Assembly (NCBI GenBank): GCA_028290125.1
Contig: JAQGKM010000009.1
Coordinates: forward strand, 1 to 9,272
DNA length: 9,272 bases
Source of the DNA: Hyphomicrobiales bacterium
GTDB lineage: Bacteria; Pseudomonadota; Alphaproteobacteria; Rhizobiales; Beijerinckiaceae
Reading direction: 5' to 3'
A model generated the notes under the pieces. The model made no database searches. It was not told the origin of the DNA and saw only the letters and a list, made by a program, of their open reading frames with translations. Both the position numbers and the translations under genes were made by a program. This document shows, in pieces, positions 1 to 4,897 of the stretch; the first letter of the stretch is position 1; every line of letters starts with the position of its first letter.

Positions 1-600
1 TTCATGCCCAAGGGCTACCGCCTCGCGCTGTCGCATTACAACGGCGTGTCGCTGTGGTTTCCCAACATGGCGGCCGAGCCCGAAACCTTCAAATGGGCCG
101 GCTCGCATCTCGACGTGACCGTCTCGGTCGACGGCAAATTCATCGTCAGCGCCATGCAGGAAAGCGCGCTGCATGGCTGGCGCGTGCAGGACCACAAGGA
201 CATGCGCATGACGGGCTATCCGTCGAAGACGCGCTCCTTCACATGGTCGGCCGATGGCGGCTGGCTGGCGACGTCCGGTGCGGAAGCCTGCATCGTCTGG
301 CCGTTCCAGTCGAAGGACGGGCCGATGGGCAAGGGCCCGCGCGAATGCGGCGTGCGCCCGGCGAAGGTCACGCGCGTGGCGTTCCATCCGAAAAGCCTCG
401 TGGTGGCGATCGGCTATGACGACGGCTGGGTGATGATCTGCCGCATCACGGATGCTGCGGAGATCCTCGTGCGCTCGACGCAGGACAGCGACGCGAAGGA
501 TCGCGCGATCTCGGTGCTGGCCTGGAGCGCCGATGGCGGACGCTTGCTGTTTGGCGCGGAGGACGGTGCGGCAGGCGTGCTGGACGTGCCGGGTGCGTAG
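1..600 (+). CDS. WD40-repeat protein, C-terminal part (5' truncated)
   Basis: The reading frame is open from the first base of the window and stops at 598-600, so this is the last 199 codons of a longer gene; the ATG at 4 is probably internal. The protein shows several WD40-like blades: strands ending in SLWF, HGW, IVWPF and MICRI, and D-G or A-D-G-G turns at roughly residues 40, 80, 140 and 175 of the visible part. WD40 propellers are protein-interaction scaffolds; no catalytic motif or membrane segment is visible, so a soluble protein is expected. The partner is unknown. Related WD40 genes in this order can lie beside cobW-type metal chaperone genes, but the upstream neighbour is outside the window. 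Family call is fairly sure; specific function is not. Confidence 0.75.
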   Translation, partial: FMPKGYRLALSHYNGVSLWFPNMAAEPETFKWAGSHLDVTVSVDGKFIVSAMQESALHGWRVQDHKDMRMTGYPSKTRSFTWSADGGWLATSGAEACIVWPFQSKDGPMGKGPRECGVRPAKVTRVAFHPKSLVVAIGYDDGWVMICRITDAAEILVRSTQDSDAKDRAISVLAWSADGGRLLFGAEDGAAGVLDVPGA

Positions 601-612
601 CGCTTTCTCTTC

Positions 613-736
613 CCTTCTCCCGCGCTGGCGGGAGAAGGTGGCCCGCGAAGCGGGTCGAATGAGGGCGTTGAAATTGTCGCAAACGCCCTCACCCGTCATG
701 CTTCGCATGCCACCCTCTCCCGTTCCACGGGAGAGG
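613..736. repeat. Palindromic intergenic repeat A, copy 1
   Basis: This 124-bp element fills most of the gap between the WD40 gene and thiD. It has five stems: an 11-bp hairpin (613-623 with 628-638), a small hairpin CCCGC-GAA-GCGGG (642-654), a central 10-bp stem (660-669 with 682-691), a hairpin CATGC-TTC-GCATG (697-709) and a 9-bp hairpin (714-722 with 728-736). A second copy lies at 2686-2804; the two share an identical 39-bp stretch (684-722 and 2750-2788) and a GGCGCGCGCA tail. It encodes nothing credible. It looks like a MITE- or RIME-like palindromic element of Hyphomicrobiales, though I cannot assign a named family. With no T-tract it is not a classic terminator, but any transcript across it would be strongly folded. 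Confidence 0.85.
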
Positions 737-748
737 CGCGCGCACCAC

Positions 749-754
749 GAAGGA
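749..754 (+). promoter_or_regulatory. Ribosome binding site of thiD
   Basis: GAAGGA lies 5 bases before the ATG at 760. It supports 760 over the in-frame ATG at 766 and sits 13 bases after the end of repeat A1. Confidence 0.7.
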
Positions 755-759
755 TAGCG

Positions 760-1569
760 ATGTCCATGATCGCCAATGTTCTCTCCATCGCGGGCTCCGA
801 TCCGTCAGGCGGCGCTGGCGTGCAGGCGGATATGAAAACCTTTTCGGCGCTCGGTTGCTACGGCATGGCGGCGATCACCGCGCTGACGGCGCAGAACACG
901 CGCGGCGTGACCGGCGTGCATGTGCCGCCCGCCGATTTCGTCGCCGCACAGATCGAGGCGATCTTCGCCGACGTGCGCGTCGACGCCGTCAAGATCGGCA
1001 TGCTGGCGAGCCCCGAGATCGTCGTCACGGTGGCGCACTGCCTTGCGCGCCACAAGCCGGCGCACGTCGTGCTCGACCCGGTGCTGGTCGCCACCAGCGG
1101 CGACAGCCTCGGCGCGCCGGGCGTCGTGGACGCCATGCGCACGCATCTGTTCCCGCTCGCCTCCGTCATCACCCCGAACCTGCCGGAAGCCGCGACGCTG
1201 GCCGGCGAGGCCGAACCTGACGATGTCGCCGGCATGGAGCGTCTGGCCGAGATCCTGCACCGGCAGGGCGCCCGCGCCGTGCTGGTGAAGGGCGGGCACC
1301 TGTCGGGCGATATGGCTGAGGACACGCTTTTTGCAGGCGGGCGTGTGACCCGTTATTCAGCGCCGCGCGTAGATACGCGCAACACCCATGGCACGGGTTG
1401 CACGCTGTCCTCCGCCATCGCCGCGCATCTCGCGCGCGGGCTGGCTCTGGACGAGGCGATCCGCGCCGCCAAGGATTACCTGACCGAGGCGCTGCGCGCG
1501 GCCGATCGACTTTCGGTTGGCCACGGCCATGGACCGGTCCATCATTTCGCGCGCCTCTGGCCGCACTGA
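760..1569 (+). CDS. thiD: Hydroxymethylpyrimidine/phosphomethylpyrimidine kinase ThiD
   Basis: ThiD phosphorylates 4-amino-5-hydroxymethyl-2-methylpyrimidine and then its monophosphate, giving the pyrimidine diphosphate that ThiE couples to the thiazole in thiamine synthesis; it is a cytosolic ribokinase-fold enzyme. The 269-residue product has the usual length and signatures: the N-terminal substrate loop GSDPSGGAG (12-20), the VKIGML strand (77-82), the LDPVLVATSG segment (105-114), ITPNLPEA (137-144), VKGGH (176-180) and the anion-hole signature NTHGTGCTLSSAIAA (208-222), where Cys214 corresponds to the family's conserved active-site cysteine. It follows repeat A1 and is only 11 bases ahead of hemH, so cotranscription with hemH is likely. 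No TPP riboswitch was recognised in the leader, which consists mostly of the repeat. Confidence 0.95.
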   Translation: MSMIANVLSIAGSDPSGGAGVQADMKTFSALGCYGMAAITALTAQNTRGVTGVHVPPADFVAAQIEAIFADVRVDAVKIGMLASPEIVVTVAHCLARHKPAHVVLDPVLVATSGDSLGAPGVVDAMRTHLFPLASVITPNLPEAATLAGEAEPDDVAGMERLAEILHRQGARAVLVKGGHLSGDMAEDTLFAGGRVTRYSAPRVDTRNTHGTGCTLSSAIAAHLARGLALDEAIRAAKDYLTEALRAADRLSVGHGHGPVHHFARLWPH

Positions 1570-1580
1570 AACGAGACGAC

Positions 1581-2675
1581 ATGCTGCAGACCGTCAAACC
1601 CAGTCCCGATTTCGCCGCGCCCGGCCAGCCCGCGCCGGCGTCATGGCCCGCCGGCCATCCCGCGGCGGGCTTCGGGCGGATCGGCGTTTTGCTCGTCAAT
1701 CTCGGCACGCCCGACGCCACCGATTACTGGTCGATGCGGCGATACCTGAAGGAATTCCTGTCCGACCGTCGCGTCATCGAAGTGCCGCGCGCGATCTGGT
1801 GGCCGGTGCTGAACCTGATCATTCTCAGCGTGCGTCCGGGCCGCAAGGGCAAGGATTACGACACGATCTGGAACAAGGAGCGCAACGAGGGTCCGCTGCG
1901 CACCATCACGCGCGCGCAGGCCGAGAAACTCGCCGAATTCGTGCAGCAGGGCGGGGTGGGCGGCGACCCGTCGCGCATCGTCGTCGACTGGGCGATGTGC
2001 TACGGCAATCCCTCGATCGCGTCGCGGGTCGAGGCTTTGCAGAAACAGGGCTGCGAACGCATCCTGCTGGTGCCGCTCTATCCGCATTATGCGGCGGCGA
2101 CGACCGCCACCGTTTGCGACAAGATGTTCGACGTGCTGAAGACCATGCGCTGGCAGCCGATCCTGCGCGTCGCGCCGCCATGGCATGACGATCCGGTCTA
2201 CATCGACGCGCTGGCGGATTCGATTACCGAGAGCCTGGCGAAGCTCGATTTCGAGCCGGATCTCGTGCTCGCGTCCTACCACGGCGTGCCGCGCGAATAT
2301 CTCGACAAGGGCGATCCCTATCATTGCCATTGCATGAAGACGTCGCGCCTGCTGCGCGAGCGTCTCGGCTGGCCGGCCGAAAAACTCATGACGACGTTCC
2401 AGTCGCGCTTCGGCCCAGCCGAATGGCTGCGGCCCTACACGGACGAAACCATCAAGGGCCTGCCCGCCAAGGGCGTGAAGAAAATCGCGGTGATCACGCC
2501 GGGCTTTGCGGCGGATTGCCTGGAGACGATCGATGAAATCGGCGCCGAGAACCGCGAGTACTTCATGGAGCACGGCGGCGAAAAATTCGCGCGCATCGAC
2601 TGCCTGAACGATTCCGCCGGCGGCATGCGGGTGATCGACGCACTTGTGAAGCGGGAATTGATGGGGTGGGTCTGA
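1581..2675 (+). CDS. hemH: Ferrochelatase (protohaem ferro-lyase)
   Basis: HemH inserts Fe(II) into protoporphyrin IX, the last step of protohaem synthesis. The 364-residue product starts with about 30 Pro/Ala-rich residues, then the family opening GVLLVNLGTPDATDYWSMRR (35-54). The chelatase core shows PLYPHYAAATTAT (165-177), the active-site His234 in SYHGVPREYLDKGDPY, TFQSRFGPAEWLRPYT (272-287), and ITPGFAADCLETIDEI (305-320), where Glu315 matches the conserved metal-site glutamate. The frame is open further upstream to an ATG at 1398, but that start would lie deep inside thiD; the ATG at 1581, 11 bases after the thiD stop, is better although its Shine-Dalgarno (ACGAGA) is weak. Translational coupling to thiD is plausible. 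A Cys-x-Cys pair (249, 251) lies near the active site; the protein ends without the C-terminal cysteine cluster of animal enzymes. Confidence 0.95.
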   Translation: MLQTVKPSPDFAAPGQPAPASWPAGHPAAGFGRIGVLLVNLGTPDATDYWSMRRYLKEFLSDRRVIEVPRAIWWPVLNLIILSVRPGRKGKDYDTIWNKERNEGPLRTITRAQAEKLAEFVQQGGVGGDPSRIVVDWAMCYGNPSIASRVEALQKQGCERILLVPLYPHYAAATTATVCDKMFDVLKTMRWQPILRVAPPWHDDPVYIDALADSITESLAKLDFEPDLVLASYHGVPREYLDKGDPYHCHCMKTSRLLRERLGWPAEKLMTTFQSRFGPAEWLRPYTDETIKGLPAKGVKKIAVITPGFAADCLETIDEIGAENREYFMEHGGEKFARIDCLNDSAGGMRVIDALVKRELMGWV

Positions 2676-2685
2676 CGGGCGCCAA

Positions 2686-2804
2686 CCTTCTCCCGCTGGC
2701 GGGAGAAGGTGTCGCGTGACACGCGACGGATGAGGGCGGTTGTCGCAGGCGCCCTCACCCGTCATGCTTCGCATGCCACCCTCTCCCGCCAGCGCGGGAG
2801 AGGG
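2686..2804. repeat. Palindromic intergenic repeat A, copy 2
   Basis: This second copy of the 613-736 element (119 bp) lies between hemH and cutA. Its stems are 2686-2696 with 2699-2709 (the innermost pairs must open to form a loop), GTCGCGT-GAC-ACGCGAC (2711-2727), the central 2731-2738 with 2750-2757, CATGC-TTC-GCATG, and 2779-2789 with 2794-2804 (11 bp, loop CAGC). The second hairpin differs completely in sequence from that of copy 1 but keeps a stem, and the terminal hairpin is also compensated: both of its arms differ from copy 1 yet still pair. It begins 10 bases after the hemH stop and ends 13 bases before the cutA Shine-Dalgarno. Confidence 0.85.
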
Positions 2805-2816
2805 GCGCGCGCAACC

Positions 2817-2820
2817 GGAG
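2817..2820 (+). promoter_or_regulatory. Ribosome binding site of cutA
   Basis: GGAG lies 6 bases before the ATG at 2827. It decides the cutA start, because the longer frame from 2740 would translate repeat DNA. Confidence 0.7.
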
Positions 2821-2826
2821 AGCACA

Positions 2827-3156
2827 ATGTCCCTGTCTCCCAACGGCTACTGCATGGTCCTCACCACGGCGCAGGGCGAGTGCACGCAGCGGATCATCGA
2901 GGCCGTGCTCTCGCGTGAGCTGGCCGCCTGCGTTCAGGTGATGCCGATCCGCAGCCATTATGTCTGGCAGGGCGTGCTGCGCGACGAGGCCGAGGAACTG
3001 CTGTTCATCAAGGCCAAGGTGGACGACTGGGAAGACCTGAAAGCGGCGATCGTCAAGGCCCACACCTACGACATTCCCGAAGTGCTGCGCTTCGATGTGG
3101 AGGCCGGTGGACAGGCCTATCTGGAATGGATCACGGCGGTGACGCGGAAGGGCTGA
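2827..3156 (+). CDS. cutA: CutA divalent-cation tolerance protein
   Basis: CutA proteins are small, very stable trimeric cytosolic proteins of the PII-like ferredoxin fold. They were named from copper-tolerance mutants of E. coli; their true role is still unclear. The 109-residue product has the family layout: an opening beta strand (YCMVLTTAQ, 8-16), the LAACVQVMPIRSHYVWQG segment (32-49), LLFIKAK (58-64) and the C-terminal signature around HTYDIPEVLRF (79-89) followed by GGQAYLEWI (94-102). The upstream in-frame ATG at 2740 would add 29 residues translated from repeat A2 and is rejected in favour of 2827. It is co-directional with hemH but separated by the structured repeat, so shared transcription is uncertain. 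Downstream lies the large inverted repeat. Confidence 0.92.
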   Translation: MSLSPNGYCMVLTTAQGECTQRIIEAVLSRELAACVQVMPIRSHYVWQGVLRDEAEELLFIKAKVDDWEDLKAAIVKAHTYDIPEVLRFDVEAGGQAYLEWITAVTRKG

Positions 3157-3162
3157 GCTTGA

Positions 3163-3419
3163 GCCTCGTCATTGCTGTGCAGGTCCGACAAATCGCTGAT
3201 CGAAGAATCCTGCAAGTGACGCATGGGATTCCCCTCCCCCTTGTGGGGAGGGGCTAGGGGTGGGGGTCGTGAGGCGCTCATTAATAAACGCCTCACGACC
3301 CCCACCCCGCTCGCTGCTACGCAGCGAGTCGCCCTCCCCACAAGGGGGAGGGGAATGGCGTGCGTCGGGCGAAAGAATTCGATCAGCGAAGTGTTGAACC
3401 TGCACAGCAATGACGAGGC
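3163..3419. repeat. Large imperfect inverted repeat (element B)
   Basis: A 257-bp near-palindrome fills the cutA-hsp20 gap. Four perfect complementary blocks nest in order: 3163-3183 with 3399-3419 (21 bp), 3193-3204 with 3378-3389 (12 bp), 3228-3252 with 3332-3356 (25 bp) and 3257-3276 with 3289-3308 (20 bp), around a 12-base AT-rich loop (3277-3288, CTCATTAATAAA). That is 78 paired positions. The right arm carries an extra small hairpin CTCGCTGC-TAC-GCAGCGAG (3310-3328) with no partner in the left arm. The inner blocks (CCCTCCCC...GGGGAGGG type) resemble common intergenic repeats of Hyphomicrobiales. Open frames across it on both strands are low-complexity by-products of the palindrome. It starts 7 bases after the cutA stop and ends 8 bases before the hsp20 promoter candidate. 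Confidence 0.88.
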
Positions 3420-3426
3420 GGGGCGC

Positions 3427-3456
3427 CTTGAAACCCCAAAAACCACTTCCTACCTC
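3427..3456 (+). promoter_or_regulatory. Candidate heat-shock gene promoter
   Basis: CTTGAAA (3427-3433), 15 bases, then CCTACCT (3449-3455) resembles the alphaproteobacterial RpoH pattern (CTTG near -35, CC-TAT-like near -10). The same DNA can be read as a weak sigma-70 promoter: TTGAAA, 17 bases, TACCTC. Either puts the transcript start near 3462, just before the first leader hairpin. ROSE-controlled genes in rhizobia often use sigma-70-type promoters, so the sigma factor is undecided. Confidence 0.5.
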
Positions 3457-3462
3457 TGGATC

Positions 3463-3554
3463 AGCGCGGGCCGTAACGGACGCGCTACACGTCGGCGCCC
3501 CGCCCTGAATGGGGGCCGGGGATGGCCACATGTCGCTTCACTTGGAGGATATGT
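3463..3554 (+). promoter_or_regulatory. ROSE-like RNA thermometer in the hsp20 leader
   Basis: The leader can form three hairpins. The first pairs 3463-3468 with 3481-3486 and contains an inner CCG-TAA-CGG. The second is G/C-rich, roughly 3498-3505 with 3511-3521. The last, 3528-3554, buries the Shine-Dalgarno. In it U3537-A3546, C3536-G3547, C3534-G3548 and U3533-A3549 pair, with G3535 left over, followed by G3532-U3550 and ACAU/AUGU (3528-3531 with 3551-3554). The anti-Shine-Dalgarno UCGCU is exactly the U(U/C)GCU motif of ROSE elements, which melt at heat-shock temperature to free the ribosome site of rhizobial small heat-shock genes. The match in motif, extra G, position and downstream gene is strong. 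No folding program was run. Confidence 0.85.
3544..3549 (+). promoter_or_regulatory. Shine-Dalgarno of hsp20, masked in the thermometer
   Basis: GGAGGA lies 6 bases before the ATG at 3556. Its AGGA is the target of the UCGCU strand of the last leader hairpin. It fixes the start at 3556 and rules out the long upstream extension of the frame. Confidence 0.85.
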
Positions 3555-3555
3555 C

Positions 3556-4017
3556 ATGCGTCACTTCGATCTTTCGCCGCTCTATCGTTCGACCGTCGGC
3601 TTCGACCGTCTGTTCTCGCTGCTCGACCAGGTGTCGGGCGTGGAAGCGGCCAATACCTACCCGCCCTACAACATCGAGCGCACGGGCGAGAACGCCTATC
3701 GCATCTCTGTCGCGGTCGCCGGCTTCGCCGAGAGCGACCTGACGATCGAGACCCGCGAGAACACGCTCATCCTGAAGGGCTCGAAAGAGAACCGCAGCGA
3801 GTCGGCGGCGACTCCGGCCGAGGTCCTGTACCAGGGCATCGCGGCGCGCGCCTTCGAACGCCGGTTCCAGCTCGCCGACCACGTTTCGGTCACGGGCGCC
3901 TCGCTGCAGAACGGGCTGCTGCACGTCGATCTTGTGCGCGAAATTCCCGAAGCCGCGAAGCCGCGCCGCATTCCGATCGGCGGCGCGCAGCTCGTGGAAG
4001 CGTCGAAGGCGGCCTGA
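3556..4017 (+). CDS. ibpA: Small heat-shock protein, class A (IbpA-like)
   Basis: This 153-residue Hsp20 chaperone would bind unfolding proteins without ATP and hold them for refolding by DnaK/ClpB, forming large cytosolic oligomers. The N-terminal arm (MRHFDLSPLYRSTVGFDRLF) and the PPYNIERTGENAYRISVAVAGF segment (36-57) are close to E. coli IbpA and rhizobial class A proteins. The alpha-crystallin domain runs about 36-131 and includes LYQGIAARAFERRFQLAD (91-108) and the conserved A-x-L-x-N-G-L-L motif (115-122). The C-terminal tail has the I-x-I anchor as IPI (139-141). The frame is open back to 3223 through repeat B, but the strong Shine-Dalgarno fixes 3556. Expression is probably temperature-controlled by the ROSE-like leader and ends at the terminator at 4048-4072, making a single-gene unit. 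Confidence 0.95.
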   Translation: MRHFDLSPLYRSTVGFDRLFSLLDQVSGVEAANTYPPYNIERTGENAYRISVAVAGFAESDLTIETRENTLILKGSKENRSESAATPAEVLYQGIAARAFERRFQLADHVSVTGASLQNGLLHVDLVREIPEAAKPRRIPIGGAQLVEASKAA

Positions 4018-4047
4018 TCGCCGCACGACGCAGTCGCGAAACAGAAA

Positions 4048-4072
4048 GGGCGCCTTGCGGCGCCCTTTTTTT
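4048..4072 (+). terminator. Intrinsic terminator of hsp20, between convergent genes
   Basis: GGGCGCC (4048-4054), loop TTGC, GGCGCCC (4059-4065), then seven T (4066-4072). A run AAA (4045-4047) can extend the stem into the T-tract. It lies 30 bases after the hsp20 stop and 5 bases before the stop codon of the convergent minus-strand gene. Read on the minus strand the stem is followed by only three T, so termination that way should be weaker. Confidence 0.92.
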
Positions 4073-4077
4073 GCGTG

Positions 4078-4806
4078 TCACGGCGCGCCGTCGGCCGGTT
4101 TATCGGGGGCGGTTTCGCCCGGCGTCTTGTACAGCGGGATGACGCGCGGTCCGGCGGCCGGCGCCGGTTCGACGCTGGCGGTGGCGGGCGGCGCCGGCGG
4201 ACGCTGTTCGGCTGCGGTCGGGGCAGGCCTGGCAGATGCCGGGGCCGCCGGGGGAGCGGCGGGCGCCGTCTCGGGTTTCGCGACAGGCGCCTTCGGCTCG
4301 ACCCGCGCGGTCGCGGGTTTCTTTGGCTGCGCCGGCTTGCGCTGGGCGGGGCCGACGCCCGGGATCACGCGCGGCGGCTCTGCGCGCGGCGGACCGAACC
4401 CGTCGTCGTCCGTCCAGGGCTCGTCCTCACGGCGCGACAATGCGCGTGGCGCAGGCGCGGCGGCGCTCCGGCGCAGGATGCTTCCGTCATAGGCGTCGAT
4501 CGCGAGCCGCACGCGGCGTCCGCCGGGATCGACGGCCTCGACGAGATAGACGTCGTTGCTGCGCGCAATCGAGGGGTTCACCTGATAGCCGCGCCGCGCC
4601 AGCATGGACGCGATCTCGCGCCGGCTGATCGGCGCCGCCTCGCGATAGGGGCGGTCGTAGCCGCCGCCGTAGCCGTCATCCAAGGGCACGTCGAAACGTC
4701 CGCCCCAGGTGTCGAAGAAGAATTGCGCCTGCGCGACGCCAGGCGCGGCGATCGCGCCAGCGAGGCCCGCGAGCAGGGTCACGGCTTTAAGCCCGGTCAG
4801 CGCCAT
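4078..4806 (-). CDS. Exported PepSY-like protein with Pro/Ala-rich tail
   Basis: The 242-residue product starts with a clear Sec signal peptide: MALTGLK, a hydrophobic stretch to about residue 21, and an AQA-Q cleavage site near 27. A short globular region (about 60-112) has an ISRREIASMLARRGY helix followed by strands ending in RLAIDAYDGSILRR, resembling a PepSY-like fold, which often occurs in periplasmic proteins and peptidase inhibitors. The rest (about 117-242) is low-complexity, rich in Pro, Ala, Lys and Arg. A periplasmic or wall-associated role is likely; the function is unknown. The frame opens at a GTG (4821), but the ATG at 4806 is preferred because GGAGG (4815-4819) sits 8 bases upstream of it and overlaps the GTG. 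It lies 91 bases downstream of the aldolase gene on the same strand. Confidence 0.8.
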   Translation of the reverse strand: MALTGLKAVTLLAGLAGAIAAPGVAQAQFFFDTWGGRFDVPLDDGYGGGYDRPYREAAPISRREIASMLARRGYQVNPSIARSNDVYLVEAVDPGGRRVRLAIDAYDGSILRRSAAAPAPRALSRREDEPWTDDDGFGPPRAEPPRVIPGVGPAQRKPAQPKKPATARVEPKAPVAKPETAPAAPPAAPASARPAPTAAEQRPPAPPATASVEPAPAAGPRVIPLYKTPGETAPDKPADGAP

Positions 4807-4814
4807 TGTGAAAG

Positions 4815-4819
4815 CCTCC
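4815..4819 (-). promoter_or_regulatory. Ribosome binding site deciding the ATG at 4806
   Basis: Minus-strand GGAGG with an 8-base spacer to ATG 4806. It overlaps the alternative GTG at 4821, which therefore has no Shine-Dalgarno of its own in a sensible position. Confidence 0.7.
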
Positions 4820-4897
4820 ACGCATCAGAAGTCTGGACAACTCCATGAGGGGAGATTCAGGCGGCGCTGCGGCCAAATTTCTGCAATTTGTGAATGG

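Noticed and set aside
805..1325. Minus-strand frames of 164 and 155 codons inside thiD
   Set aside because: thiD on the plus strand carries all family motifs; these are complements of G/C-rich codons.
1398..1580. 61-codon upstream extension of hemH
   Set aside because: It lies wholly inside thiD in another frame apart from the last 11 bases and has no ferrochelatase-like sequence.
613..2804. A1 and A2 as a CRISPR array or as terminal repeats of a transposon carrying thiD-hemH
   Set aside because: There are only two copies 2 kb apart, with no spacer pattern. They are in direct orientation, have no transposase nearby, and enclose ordinary metabolic genes.
3117..3531. Two overlapping minus-strand frames of 109 and 120 codons across repeat B
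   Set aside because: They translate the palindrome itself (PLP-, GEG- and GGGE-rich strings) and the hsp20 leader. The similar peptides ISDLSDLHSNDEA (left arm, minus) and ISEVLNLHSNDEA (right arm, plus) are only the two arms of the inverted repeat read as protein.
3223..3555. 111-codon upstream extension of hsp20
   Set aside because: It translates repeat B and the structured leader; GGAGGA at 3544-3549 and the family N-terminus fix the start at 3556.
4075..4848. 257-codon plus-strand frame opposite the exported-protein gene
   Set aside because: It is Arg/Gly-rich shadow sequence; the minus-strand frame has a signal peptide, a ribosome site and a domain.
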